Source: Glutinoglossum americanum (taxonomy: Eukaryota; Ascomycota; Geoglossomycetes; Geoglossales; Geoglossaceae). From it: 64,000 nt of DNA. How positions within the stretch are numbered: position 1 is the stretch's first letter; the number at the start of each line of letters is the position of its first letter. Location of the stretch: positions 1 to 64,000 of the forward strand of contig JAGHQL010000104.1 of assembly GCA_020080175.1 (NCBI GenBank), in the 5' to 3' direction. The notes under the pieces are model-generated. The model saw only the letters and a list, made by a program, of their open reading frames with translations. It did not search any database and had not been told where the DNA came from. The translations under genes and the position numbers were made by a program. Of this stretch, positions 1 to 9,887 are shown piece by piece.

Positions 1-535
1 CATACATCACGAACTCCTCCACCATACCGCGAGAATCGCCATAGCCTACAATACTCCATCAACCGAAAGTGGGTTTTAATCGGCAGGAAATTTTCCCAAT
101 CCTCAACAAAAGTTTACTCAGCTCGAGCGCAGTGGTTCTCTTCTGTGAAGCTAGGGGCTGCAAGTGTTCTTCTATGTCACAAGAGTCTCTGTGTCGCCAC
201 TGTTTTAGGTTAAAAAAGGTAGAGGAACAGCTATCCACTTAATAAAAACCCAAATACGCATAACAGAAAAGGGCCTGGTTACCCAAACTTCATCCATCCG
301 TCTATTCACCACTGCGTCTAACCGTGACCATAGCCCGCTAGGCTCTGTTGCCGGGTATACATTGTTACATATCGCTACATGGCCACTCTGGAAATAAACA
401 CAAATTATCCTAACAAGAGAAAAAATCATGCAACGACAGTCCTGTTCATCCACTTAGTCCGCACCGTAATGAGGAATCGCGAGTGCCTTCGTGCACTGGC
501 CGTGCATCGTGTATGTGCTCGAGTCTTGCTGCATA
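1..535. other. no gene recognised (left edge)
   Basis: Only short overlapping reading frames on both strands. No conserved domain, splice pattern or RNA gene is visible. Confidence 0.5.
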
Positions 536-890
536 CCGGCAAGCTGTTCGCGATAGGGCCTTGTATTCCGGTCGATTCGGTCTGCACTCTCGAGTACAGT
601 GAAGAAACGAAAGTCTTGAGCTATTTGAAAGAGTCCTGGATCTTGCGGTTGTTCTAGGTAGATAAGCTGCTCGCGATGGAGGACCGCGTTCCGTTTCAGC
701 CGGTCCGTGTTCTCGTTGAGAGCGAAGGATCGGATGTCCTGGGCAATATGAAGGGGCTCTGGGTCTTGCGTTCGCCCATATGGGTAAATCGCTCGCAGTG
801 GAGGGCTATATTCCGCGTTGCTCTTTCCACATTCCCATCGGGAGCAAAGGTGCAGGGATTCTGAACTATCCGCACAAGCCCTAGATCCTG
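536..890 (-). repeat. three degenerate ~123-bp tandem repeat units
   Basis: Three consecutive stretches starting near 541, 664 and 786 share an AAGCTG(T/C)TCGCGAT-like start and, at least between the first two, a common end (GTCTTGCG-like). The period is about 122-123 bp, or 41 codons. Read on the minus strand, the first two units give similar 41-residue blocks that contain IAQD and a terminal REQL motif. The block length and the REQL ending recall TPR-type solenoid repeats, so this may be the remnant of a repeat protein gene. No intact gene could be rebuilt around it, and the third unit is the most diverged. Confidence 0.55.
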
Positions 891-1700
891 CTACTGCCTT
901 CCTTATTCCCCACAAGCATATCGACCGCGGCAGTGTTTGATTCTATTGTTATGCCTGTGCGTGTGGGAGAAATGGACGCCATAGACAGTGCTAATTGGAT
1001 CCGCGGGGTCCACAATAATGAGGTGTTTGCGATTGCGTTTGATGTGCTTAGGGTATCTATCATATATCTGGAGGAGTGGATGGCTGCTGTCAGTCTCGGC
1101 TCCGGGGTCGCGTGTGGAGATCTGGCGGGGTTCCTTTGCATAGGCGTTGCTAAAGAAGCGCAGCGCCCCATTGTGCGGGTAGGTGTGGTTAGTGAAGTCT
1201 AATTGTAAAAGCGGCACCTCAGAAGTCCACCTCGACGGATTCTCGGCCGAAAAGAGGGTCATTCCCACTTAAAATGGAATCCTGATGGCCGCTCATGCGC
1301 CCGTTATGACAACCAGTATACACTTCGAGGGAGGACACAAGAGAGGAGCGAAAGAGAGAGATGATGGCCTTATGGTCAAGCAAGGTAGCCAAAAGCGAGA
1401 GAAGGTATGTTAGTTTCCGGTAACCCAAATTCCAAGGACTGAGGTTTATATAAGGTATTCAGTTCGAGAGCAGCATTCTAGGCAGATGTTGGATGGCTTA
1501 AAGAACTGATGCTGATTTGAAGGTAAGGGTAACGTCCCGGGTAGCGAGACAGGACCGGGTAGCGAGACACCTGGTCGGCCACCTCTATTGAGCTGCCACG
1601 ACTGCGATAAGAGTGCTGCAGTCGCTTTCTGAGCTTTCGCTGATGTTGCTATAGTTCTCTTCTTCTTCTAATGATATTGGGACATGGGTTTGTTAGGTAT
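891..1700. other. no gene recognised
   Basis: Short frames on both strands between about 880 and 1430 show no family signature. Near 1535-1570 a CGGGTAGCGAGACA motif occurs twice in direct succession. The sequence turns AT-rich from about 1700. Confidence 0.4.
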
Positions 1701-2054
1701 GGCAAGTAGTCTGCCGGGGCACTGCTGATGTCCGATTGTATCTTCTTTTCACTAGCTTTTCTAACTTATGTAACTGTCATTTCCCATCCTCTTTCAACTC
1801 TAGATTACTTTCTAGATTCTTTTGCTTGCTTCTTTTGATAGTAATTTATCAATTCTTGGTGTTCTGTTATGGTGACCACCAGGTAAGAGTCTTGCTGGCT
1901 ACTGAACAAGCTAAGGAGAAGGGCTAGCCCTAAGGAAGGCTAGCAGAATATAAGGAAAGTCACCTCTACACATAATACAACTAAGCCAGTAATATATGAA
2001 TGGAGCCTGTAAGGCTCTACCAATGACATTATAAAGAAACTTTACATAGGAAAA

Positions 2055-2220
2055 CAGCTAATAGTGAAAAGTATAGCTAGTGATGAAGGAACTATATAAG
2101 CAGCATAAGAACTCTACATGAGAGTATGGCTAGTAGCGAAGAAACCACACAGGTATCATAGGAACTCTATATGGAAGTATAGCTAGTAGCAAAAGGTACA
2201 GCCAGTAGTGAAGGTATAAG
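2055..2220. repeat. degenerate short tandem repeats
   Basis: AT-rich blocks of roughly 50-60 bp recur, each combining AACTCTA(T/C)AT, GAGTATGGCTAG-like and TAGTAGC(G/A)AA elements. A related block reappears at about 2645-2710. The copies are diverged and non-coding. Confidence 0.5.
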
Positions 2221-2466
2221 AACTTTCAATGTCAAGATAACATAAAGGCACTCCAACACTGAGAGTTCTTAGGAAGTTTGATAACAGTATAACATCATAC
2301 CTCGTAGTAACAATAATAGCTAGCTACCTGACCTATATGTAGATAAGACTTAGGTATATAAAAAATAATAAATTAACTCAATAGTTTGAGAATAACTATA
2401 TATTAGTCTAGCTTAAAATATATGGCAGGCGGGATAGACTTGATTTTAGTAGGCAGGAAATGTAAA
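2216..2466 (+). repeat. dispersed repeat, copy 1
   Basis: This stretch aligns over about 240 bp with 2854-3090 in the same orientation. Shared blocks include AAGAACTxTCxATGTCAAG, GAGAG(T/C)TCTTA and GATAGACTTGATT. The copies differ at many positions and are AT-rich. The element class is not recognised. Confidence 0.6.
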
Positions 2467-2853
2467 AGACTGATCGCTAACCTCTAAGCAAGAGGCTAAC
2501 AGATTATATATATATATAATAGTGAATGTATAATAGCTGGGAGATTACATTACATATAGATGAGACATCATTGATGTTATATAAGCTAATTACTCGGTTG
2601 CAGAGGCTCAGCGGCCTCACCGGGTAACTGACTAAGGGTCATGACAGAGGGAACTATATAAATATCATGAGAACTCTATAATAGAAGTATAACTAGTAGC
2701 GAAATGTCTATACATGTATATAGAAAGGACTGAGCAGATCCCTACCTATAAGTCTTTTAGGGATATTAGGAAACTGAAGAGAGTCCAAAAGAGAATCTCA
2801 TCGGTTAATATCATAATTATCTTAAATAAACTATTAAAACTATTAAGTCTATT

Positions 2854-3090
2854 GTAAGAACTCTCGATGTCAAGGCAACACGAAAGTACTTCGGCATCGA
2901 GAGCTCTTAAAGGTTCAATAATAGTGTGATGTCGTACCCTGCAGTAATGACGATAACTAGCCAACTAAGCTATGTCTAGAAATATAAAGACTAATAAATG
3001 AACTTAATGGTCAATGATTTAAAGTAACTTGACATTAGTCTAATTTAGAATATAGAGTAGACGGAATAGACTTGATTCTAGTAAGTAAGA
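2854..3090 (+). repeat. dispersed repeat, copy 2
   Basis: Direct repeat of 2216-2466. Near its left end is a short potential hairpin (CTCGATGTC ... GCATCGAGAG). It ends where the reverse-oriented LTR copy at 3091 begins. Confidence 0.6.
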
Positions 3091-3432
3091 TGTCACAGTG
3101 CACAGAGCTGCAAGGGGCAGAGCTCATGAGCTTAGATCAATATGCGGTCCGTACTCAAGCCAAGCCTGCAAGCCTTTTTTCCGACTGACAGAGTTGACCC
3201 TTTAACCTCCATTGGTCAACACACCTCTTGTATATAGTTTATCTAATAGAAGCTACCCGGTGGCCCATATTCATCCTCCTACTTAGTCTATCTGCCTCTA
3301 ACATTCCGCCGAACCTTCTGCCGAGCTGTGATATCTATTCGAGCTTGAGAACTCATTCGCGAGCCTACGGATGATCTCCCAAACAACCCCCTCGAGCTTC
3401 AAGTGCACACGGCACCTCTCTAAGACCTGACA
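3091..3432 (-). mobile_element. LTR of a decayed retrotransposon, copy 1 (reverse)
   Basis: A 342-bp block with TGTCA..TGACA ends is the reverse complement of the family also seen at 4607-4950 and 5786-6128. No convincing target duplication flanks it. It is treated as a fossil: old, AT-enriched, and with no intact internal coding region nearby. The superfamily cannot be assigned from the LTR alone. Confidence 0.75.
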
Positions 3433-3707
3433 GGTATGACCGTTATGGCTAAACGATCGGACTATATAGTGTTACACCTTCATGGTATGGCTATATAGAG
3501 AGCTAAAATCTGTTGCCATTCAATATATAATAGAATTAATCGCTGTCCTCCTAATAAGGCCAGCGACCCCCTTCAAAAGGGGTGCGGGGTCTGCAATACA
3601 TGATGTCATACCTGAAAGTCCTCAGGACGAAGGCGCTGCACTGGCACTAATCCAACGAGGCAAGTGGAAGCAGTATAGGCAATGCTAGCTGCATCCCTTA
3701 TAATAAA
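3433..3707 (+). repeat. inverted pair, left arm (~270 bp)
   Basis: This arm is similar, as reverse complement, to 6623-6895. Landmarks are ATGGCTAAACGAT at its start, CCCCCTTCAAAAGGGGTG in the middle and GGCAAGTGGAAGCAGTATA near its end. It directly abuts the LTR at 3432, so it may be internal sequence of that retroelement or an independent element. About 2.9 kb of AT-rich sequence separates the arms. Confidence 0.7.
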
Positions 3708-4606
3708 TGAGTGTCAATACACAGCTTAGATTATATAAAACAAGGTCTGTAACTACAAAACTACTATGTATATTCATTAAATAAAGTGCTTTAAAGCGGA
3801 TTTGCTGATATATACATAAAAAATCACATTTATCAATGTAATTGATACTAGTAGCTATTAGTTATTCTACTTGTTATCTGTATAGCTACTTCAATACCAA
3901 AAAGTATTCAACATCAAGTAGTTAAAGAATATGCAATGAGTACAGAGGTATGCAAAGAACAATAATCATATTTTTGTGATAATAATTATCAAATTCCGGT
4001 ATAACATGACTGCCATGACTATCAAAAATAAGAAGTCTGTATTTTTCGACAGTACAATACTTCATATGGATATCAAATATATGTTATAGTTATATAAAAC
4101 CTATCTGATTATTCATATAGCTAGTATCACTGAAAGCAATTGACCAATTGTCGAGAACATAGTTATCTTTATACTAAGATTGCTAATGTATCTTCACATT
4201 AAGAATAATAAGTAGTGGTATAGAGATTCTGTATGCATTGATTGTTTCAATAATAGAAACCTATTCTTGATTTTCTGGCTATATAATTCATAGTTTACCA
4301 GCTCTATCAGAGCTAGTAACTACTTTTGCAGTAGATATAATGCCCATTTAGAAGCCTATTTTGTCAAAATTGTAGATATCATCATTGTAGATATTATATT
4401 TTATGATTGTATCTTGAATATGCTTGAATCACTTTCAAATTAACTCTGGATCCTCAGTTTATGCATGCTGGTAATCATGTTTTCAGCTGTATTTCAACTT
4501 TAACTCATTATACTGATTAATAAATCTTTGTACTCAATGAATGCCAACCTGTGATGGTGTATCTAATCCACTGTATTTTGTAAGAAGAAGCTGTATCATG
4601 TCATAT
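3708..4606. other. AT-rich gene-free stretch
   Basis: Strongly AT-rich with no open frame of note and no recognisable domain. Probably decayed repeat DNA. Confidence 0.6.
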
Positions 4607-4950
4607 TGTCAAGTTCTAGGGGGGGTGCTGCAGGCACTCGAGACTCGAGGAGGTTATTTGGGAGGTCATCTGTAGACTCGTGAATGGGTTCTCAGGCTTG
4701 AATGGGTGTCATGGCTGGGCAGGAGGTCCGGCAGAATGTCAGAGGTAGATAAGTTAAGTAAAAGAATAGATATGAGGTCACTGGGTGACTTCTATTAGAT
4801 GAACTATATACAAGAGGTGTGTTGACCGATAGAGGTTGAAGGATCAACTCTGTCGGTCAGAAAAGGAGCTCGAGAGCTTGGCTTAAGCACAGACCTTATG
4901 CTGATCTAAGCTTATAAGCCCTGTCTCTTGTAACCCTATGTGCCGTGACA
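4607..4950 (+). mobile_element. solo LTR, copy 2, with 5-bp target duplication
   Basis: A 344-bp unit begins TGTCAAG and ends GTGACA. It is flanked on both sides by CATAT (4602-4606 and 4951-4955), the 5-bp target-site duplication expected for LTR-element integration. No internal region accompanies it, so it reads as a solo LTR. It is the least decayed of the three copies in this region. Confidence 0.85.
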
Positions 4951-5785
4951 CATATACAACAGTAATTTTTAGTGGTATACCATGACGATCAAGTGATAAA
5001 ATTTACTGTACTAGGCTCTCCTCTTCTGTAAATGCAAGAAGGTGATTTTTAGAAGTAGAGCCTCATTGCAGTAGTACTCCGCTAATACAATACTTTATAG
5101 TATTCCATGATATATCATAAGTTACTGCAGCTTTCGTATAGGTTCGAATTTTACCTTTTTGATAAGCTTGAATAACTAATTCAAGCCTACCTTCTTTATA
5201 TAGAAGAGCTTCTTAATCTGATGTTATCATTAACACATTATAGAATAATAGTAAGAACAATAAGTACGCATCACAAATTTTGGGCCACTAGGTAGTATGG
5301 GCCACTAAGTGATAAATTACATTAACATCAACATACAATAACAATAGTATTATAGGATAAACTTATAATAGTAGTACTGATAATAATTTTCTCAATAGAG
5401 TAACTAAACTAAAGAAAATTAAATTAGTTTTATAAAAACCTGATTTAATATTAGACTTTATAAGAGCCTTAAGTCTTGCTTTTATATAAAGATCTAAAAA
5501 CTCTTCTTTAAATACCCATAATTCTACTATTTTAAGTTACTTATCTACTTCTCAATTACTTAGCATACTACTGGATTAAGAACTCTACTATTAACTTATT
5601 CATTAATGAATTTAATCTACTAATACCTATTTTTCTTCTGAAGTATATACTTGTTAAGTCTTATAAGCCTATTGTCTTGATAGGTGCTTATTCCATCTAT
5701 AGGCTACAGTGGTATTTGTTATAGTACTAACTAGGTAAAAGTCTAGTCAACCACTAAATAAATTAAAGAGAAGGACTAGTACTAA
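4951..5785. other. AT-rich gene-free stretch
   Basis: AT-rich sequence between two direct LTR copies, too short and too degenerate to be a retrotransposon interior. No coding potential seen. Confidence 0.6.
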
Positions 5786-6128
5786 TGTCAGGTCCTAAAG
5801 AGGTACCGCAGGTACTTGAGGTTCAAGAAAGTCACTTGGAAGATTATCTGCAAGCTTGCAGGAGAGTTCTCAAGCTCAAATAGGTGTCATGACTTAGTAG
5901 GAGGTTCAGTGAGATGTTACAGGTAAACAGGTTAAGTATGGGGGTAAATATAGAGCTACAGGGTAGCTTCTACTGAATGAACTATATACAAGAGATATAT
6001 TGACTGATGGAGATTGAAGAATTAACTCTATTGATTAGAAAAAGGACTTGTAGGCTTAATTCGAGTACAGATCATATATTGATTCAAACTTGTGAGCTCT
6101 GCCCTTTGTGACTCTATGTACTATAATA
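5786..6128 (+). mobile_element. LTR, copy 3, degraded
   Basis: A 343-bp block is collinear with the 4607-4950 copy over its full length, for example the shared GAACTATATACAAGAG core. It is clearly older and more AT-rich. The flanking pentamers no longer match. Treated as a fossil solo LTR. Confidence 0.75.
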
Positions 6129-6622
6129 TTTAAAGAAGGCTAGTAGAGTATAGAAGAGACTATATTATATATAATTGTAATATGTTAAACTAGTAACATA
6201 TGAATAGGATTCACTATTATAGGTTTACTTTATAATACTATTGTTATTGTATGTTGATGTTATTTATATGTTTACTTAATAAGTCTACCAACTTACCTTT
6301 TAACATCTTATATATATAGAGACCTCTTTTTACTTTATTTTACTCTTTATGCAATCTCTTGTCTTTATATACTTAATAAACTTCTTTTCATAACAATCTC
6401 AACTCTATTTGTTTAGACTTGTTTAGCTAAATAGGCTTACCTAATATATTTGTTCTTTTAACAACATAATACTTTTTTTTCATAGCCCATTCATGACAAT
6501 AATGTTATTAGTAAGGTCTTACTAACTCCATTTATATATTATCAGCTTAGTATATTATATATAAGGTAGTTTCCCTTATACTTTATCAGTTTTTTTTAGA
6601 GCTAGCTCTTTTCTTTAATATA
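6129..6622. other. AT-rich gene-free stretch
   Basis: No gene or RNA feature recognised. Very AT-rich. Confidence 0.6.
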
Positions 6623-6895
6623 AGAGATGCGGCTAGTGTTGCTTATACTGCTTCCACTTGCCTTACTGAATTGGTGCCAGCACAGCACTTGTGTTCTGAG
6701 GGCTTTCGGGTGTGACATCATGTATCATGGACCCCACACCCCTTTTGAAGGGGGTTGCTAGCCTTATTAGAAGGACAGTGATTAGTTCTATTACATATTG
6801 AATGACAACAGATTCTAGCTCTTTATATAGCTGTACCACGAAGGCATAATACCATATAACCCAATCGTTTAGCCATAGCAGTTATACTAACTGCA
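6623..6895 (-). repeat. inverted pair, right arm (~270 bp)
   Basis: Reverse-complement partner of 3433-3707, sharing the same landmarks in inverted order. No LTR follows it on this side. This argues that the pair marks two separate copies rather than the ends of one element. Confidence 0.7.
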
Positions 6896-6995
6896 TAGAT
6901 GCTGGCACACTGCCACTGCAACCCATCAGATCTATGCTAAGGTCTAACAGTCACAATAGCTAATCTGCCTCAGTCAGCAGAAAGTGGCTCACTAC

Positions 6996-7370
6996 TAGGC
7001 TACACATCAGATCAGATAGGACCAGGTTTTAGTACCTTCAACCTGGCTAATTAGTGACTTACAGGTAAGGTCAGGTTGTAAGGTCTCAACCCTACCCTAT
7101 ATGGTAGCAAGTTGGGTTTGCCAAGATGCTCTGTGTTAAACTCAATTAGGTTAGATTTTGCTAAGATATTGTGCACTAAGCCAAATTGAGTAATTGGAAA
7201 AAGGTTGAAAATTTAATTGATGCCATAGGATCATGACCCTGCCCTGGGTGGGGTTTTGAACATCGTAACCCTACCCTGGGTCGGGTAACCAATATTAGGA
7301 CCCTACCCTACCCGGTGGCCGGGTTTTATCCAGGGTCGGATCGGGTACCCGAAACCCGTTGCGCAGTCTA
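6996..7370 (+). mobile_element. short CGGGT-rich non-autonomous element, copy A
   Basis: Starts TAGGCTACACATCAG and ends CGTTGCGCAGTCTA. The end, reverse-complemented (TAGACTGCGCAACGGGT), resembles the start of the better-preserved copies (TAGGCTGCGCATCGGGT), so the element has imperfect terminal inverted repeats. The ends fall at TA, as in Tc1/mariner-type MITEs. It is 375 bp and non-coding. The MITE assignment is inferred from the ends only. Confidence 0.5.
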
Positions 7371-7807
7371 GTTGAAGGTGCCAAAACCCGGCCCTACCCT
7401 ACCCGATGCGCAGCCTAATCACAACCCTACCCCCTCGATGACCGGGTTTTTTACCCAGGGTCTGGTTGGGTACCCGAAACTCGATGTGTCTAAGTGGACT
7501 GCCTATCAGGTTTTGAATACCTAAGGCCCCAGGTTTTTTTTTACTCAGGGTAGGGCCGGGTACATAAAACCCGATGTGCAACCTATTCAAGATGGAATTG
7601 CTGAATTGCTTAAAATAGCTAATTTTGGATGAGCAGATCAACTGGGTTTTGGGTTAGTCGCAGGCTGTGAAGCAATAACTCACATCTAGAGCAAGAGGAA
7701 TCGAGAAATACCCTGAAAAGTGAAAGGTATAGGCTGCGCACCGGGTTTCGGGTACCTGATCCCTACTCTGGGTAAAATCCGGCCATCGGGTAGAGTAGTA
7801 TTGTAAT
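7371..7807. repeat. rearranged fragments of the same short element
   Basis: Several partial copies in both orientations lie here: an inverted start fragment at 7371-7417, end-like fragments near 7440-7492 and 7535-7590, and an inverted end near 7728-7800. The recurring words are CGGGTACCCGAAAC, GGCCGGGTTTT and TAGGGT. It looks like nested or repeatedly inserted copies. Confidence 0.5.
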
Positions 7808-8084
7808 TAGGCTGCACATCAGGTCGGGTAGGGCCGGGTTTTGGCACCTTCAACCCGGCCGCTTGGCTACCCACGGGTAGGGTCAGGTTGAGAGCCTCTA
7901 ACCCGACCCTGCAAAACCCGGCCGACCCGCCCACTAAAGTTGCCCAAAGCGGTAAAACTTAGCGAAACTAACTGTTTTAGGCGACTTTAGCGAGAGTACA
8001 TTGGAAAACCGGGCCGTAGGGTTGCCAAAGTCACAACCCTACCCTACCCGATGACCGGGTACCCGAATCCCGTTGCACAGTCTA
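7808..8084 (+). mobile_element. short CGGGT-rich non-autonomous element, copy C
   Basis: A 277-bp copy runs from TAGGCTGCACATCAGG to CGTTGCACAGTCTA, with the same start-to-end layout as copy A but less decayed. No coding capacity. Confidence 0.55.
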
Positions 8085-8443
8085 CCTTTCTGCATTTAGG
8101 ATGCTTACAGTTACTTTTTATCATTATTGTAACCTCAATATGAAGGTTTGGGCCAAGAAGAATTTGATAATCCACCCGGAGTGAAAGGCTAGAGGCTAAT
8201 GCGCGCGGCCGTTCTGATGCAGCCGGTGGGGAACTTAATGCGATACAATTGCTAAGAGAATGGTTGCGTTCGAGATGATAACTCCGATCTCATAATGTTT
8301 AATAACCTGGGTCAGGGTCCGCATTGCTGGTTCTGGTTCTCCCGCAAAAATCTGGCAAATCCTCGCGGCGTGTTCGCTCAACTTGGATAGATACCACTAA
8401 CCCCCCGGGTCGATCTGGGAACATTGCCTCATCTTATAGAGAA
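8085..8443. other. 3' flank of the CorA-like gene
   Basis: No gene recognised. This stretch separates the repeat patch from the stop codon of the minus-strand gene. Confidence 0.5.
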
Positions 8444-9887
8444 CTACTTCGCTCTTCCTCTTCGTTTAGGTAATTTAGTTAAACCAAAAGCGATCAGGGC
8501 CACAAGGACAACCATTAGCGATGCGGTTACTCCAAATATCCAGATGTTCAGTTGTCCTGTACCGAGCTCCTTGAAGTTCATGCCAAAAACAGAGGATGCG
8601 AAGCTCAAGGGAATGAAGACGAAGGCAAGTTTGGTCAGTCGATTAACGCTTTTGGCTTGGGTGATGGATCTCTCAGATGCCTCCACACCGAGTCGGGACT
8701 CTTTAAGAGACATCATGCCTACGTGGCGGTTCAGGTAATCCCGGAGGTCCTGCTGGGCTTGCTCGGCCAGTTGCTGTAGGTCCTTGAAGTCTTCTAGCAA
8801 GGGAGTAATCGCGTTCGGTGATTCTGATGGGGTAAATGCCGAGAGGCTTTTGAACGATGCCGAGAGGTCTATCTGGATGTCGTGGAGGGCCGCCCACGAC
8901 CCTTCGAGTATCTCGGTATTTGCTTGCCCAGCTGCGCCAAACGTGAATTGGTCCTCGAGTTTGGCCGCTAGTTGCTGTACGCGGTCATTGAGTTCCGCGG
9001 CAAATAGTCGAGCAAAGGGGTAGATGTAATCGATGGGGGTCCTGTCGGCAGACCGAACCTCATCCGGGGTGAGCTTCTTTAGCGCCGCATTGAATCTGGC
9101 GGATGGCATTCTTCGGAGATATACAGGCAAGTCGCTGAAGTCGCTTGCCCGTAGCTTGTTTCTGCTGAACTGTGAGAGGCTTGAGGTGCATGGCTTAGAG
9201 TCTCTAGCGAAGACGACGACTAAATCAGAATATATGCTGTTAGACCGAATTACTTCACCTCCTGCTCGCTAGTGCGGGGTAAAGACACCTACTAGTATTC
9301 CCAGTGCCGCCCCGAGAGCTGCCATTGAAAAAAAGGGCAGAAATTCCGGCGCCCCCACAAGTAACCTCCACCGAAGTTCGTTCGGAACGGAGAGGTTCGA
9401 CGAACACCCTCCGAGTGCTTCGAACGTGAGGGAGGCATAACGCATCACCCGATGCATAGTAGTGGTCAAGATGACCCCAGAGAAACCACGGGTCCAACAT
9501 ATAGTGCATCCCAATCGCATCGATAACTTCCCGATCGATATTCCAGGATTGAAAATAGCTGACCACAAGGATCCGCGTCTGTACATCTTCCATACGATGC
9601 TTGAGGGCCTCAGAAAGCGTTCGGCTGGGTCCAGGGAAGTCTTGCGTTTGCAGGTGGCCATCCTTGACACTGTCGACGAGGAGAACACGGGTTACAGATG
9701 GGGACGCACCGGGTTGGGACAGGAAGTCACGGAGCCACCCAAATTCGGGATAGCCTAGGGAAAGATGTGTGATATACTCGAGGTATGACTGGAATCGGAT
9801 TTCTGTCATCTTTTGGTAGGTATGTTGGGTTTGATATGTAAGAGAAGACGCCGCTTGGATTTGACAAGTACGGTAGTGATTGGGCAT
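8444..9887 (-). CDS. CorA-like divalent-cation transporter family membrane protein
   Basis: Two-exon model: 9887-9293 and 9219-8444, joined by a 73-nt intron (9292-9220) that starts GTAGGT and has CTAAC shortly before its AG. The splice keeps one frame and gives 456 residues. The C-terminus shows the CorA pattern: a first membrane segment ending in FGMNF (GMN at residues 411-413), a short loop, then a second strongly hydrophobic segment and a basic tail (KLPKRRGRAK). In this family GMN forms the ion selectivity filter, so Mg2+ or a similar divalent cation is the likely substrate. The N-terminal half has the fungal-type soluble domain (LDPWFLWGHLDHY). The start is the first ATG of the long frame; an ATG about 26 codons downstream is possible. 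Confidence 0.85.

Noticed and set aside
7240-8060. Telomere-like CCCTA repeats
   Set aside because: The CCCTACCC words are parts of a dispersed short element, not a regular TTAGGG array, and they lie inside the window.
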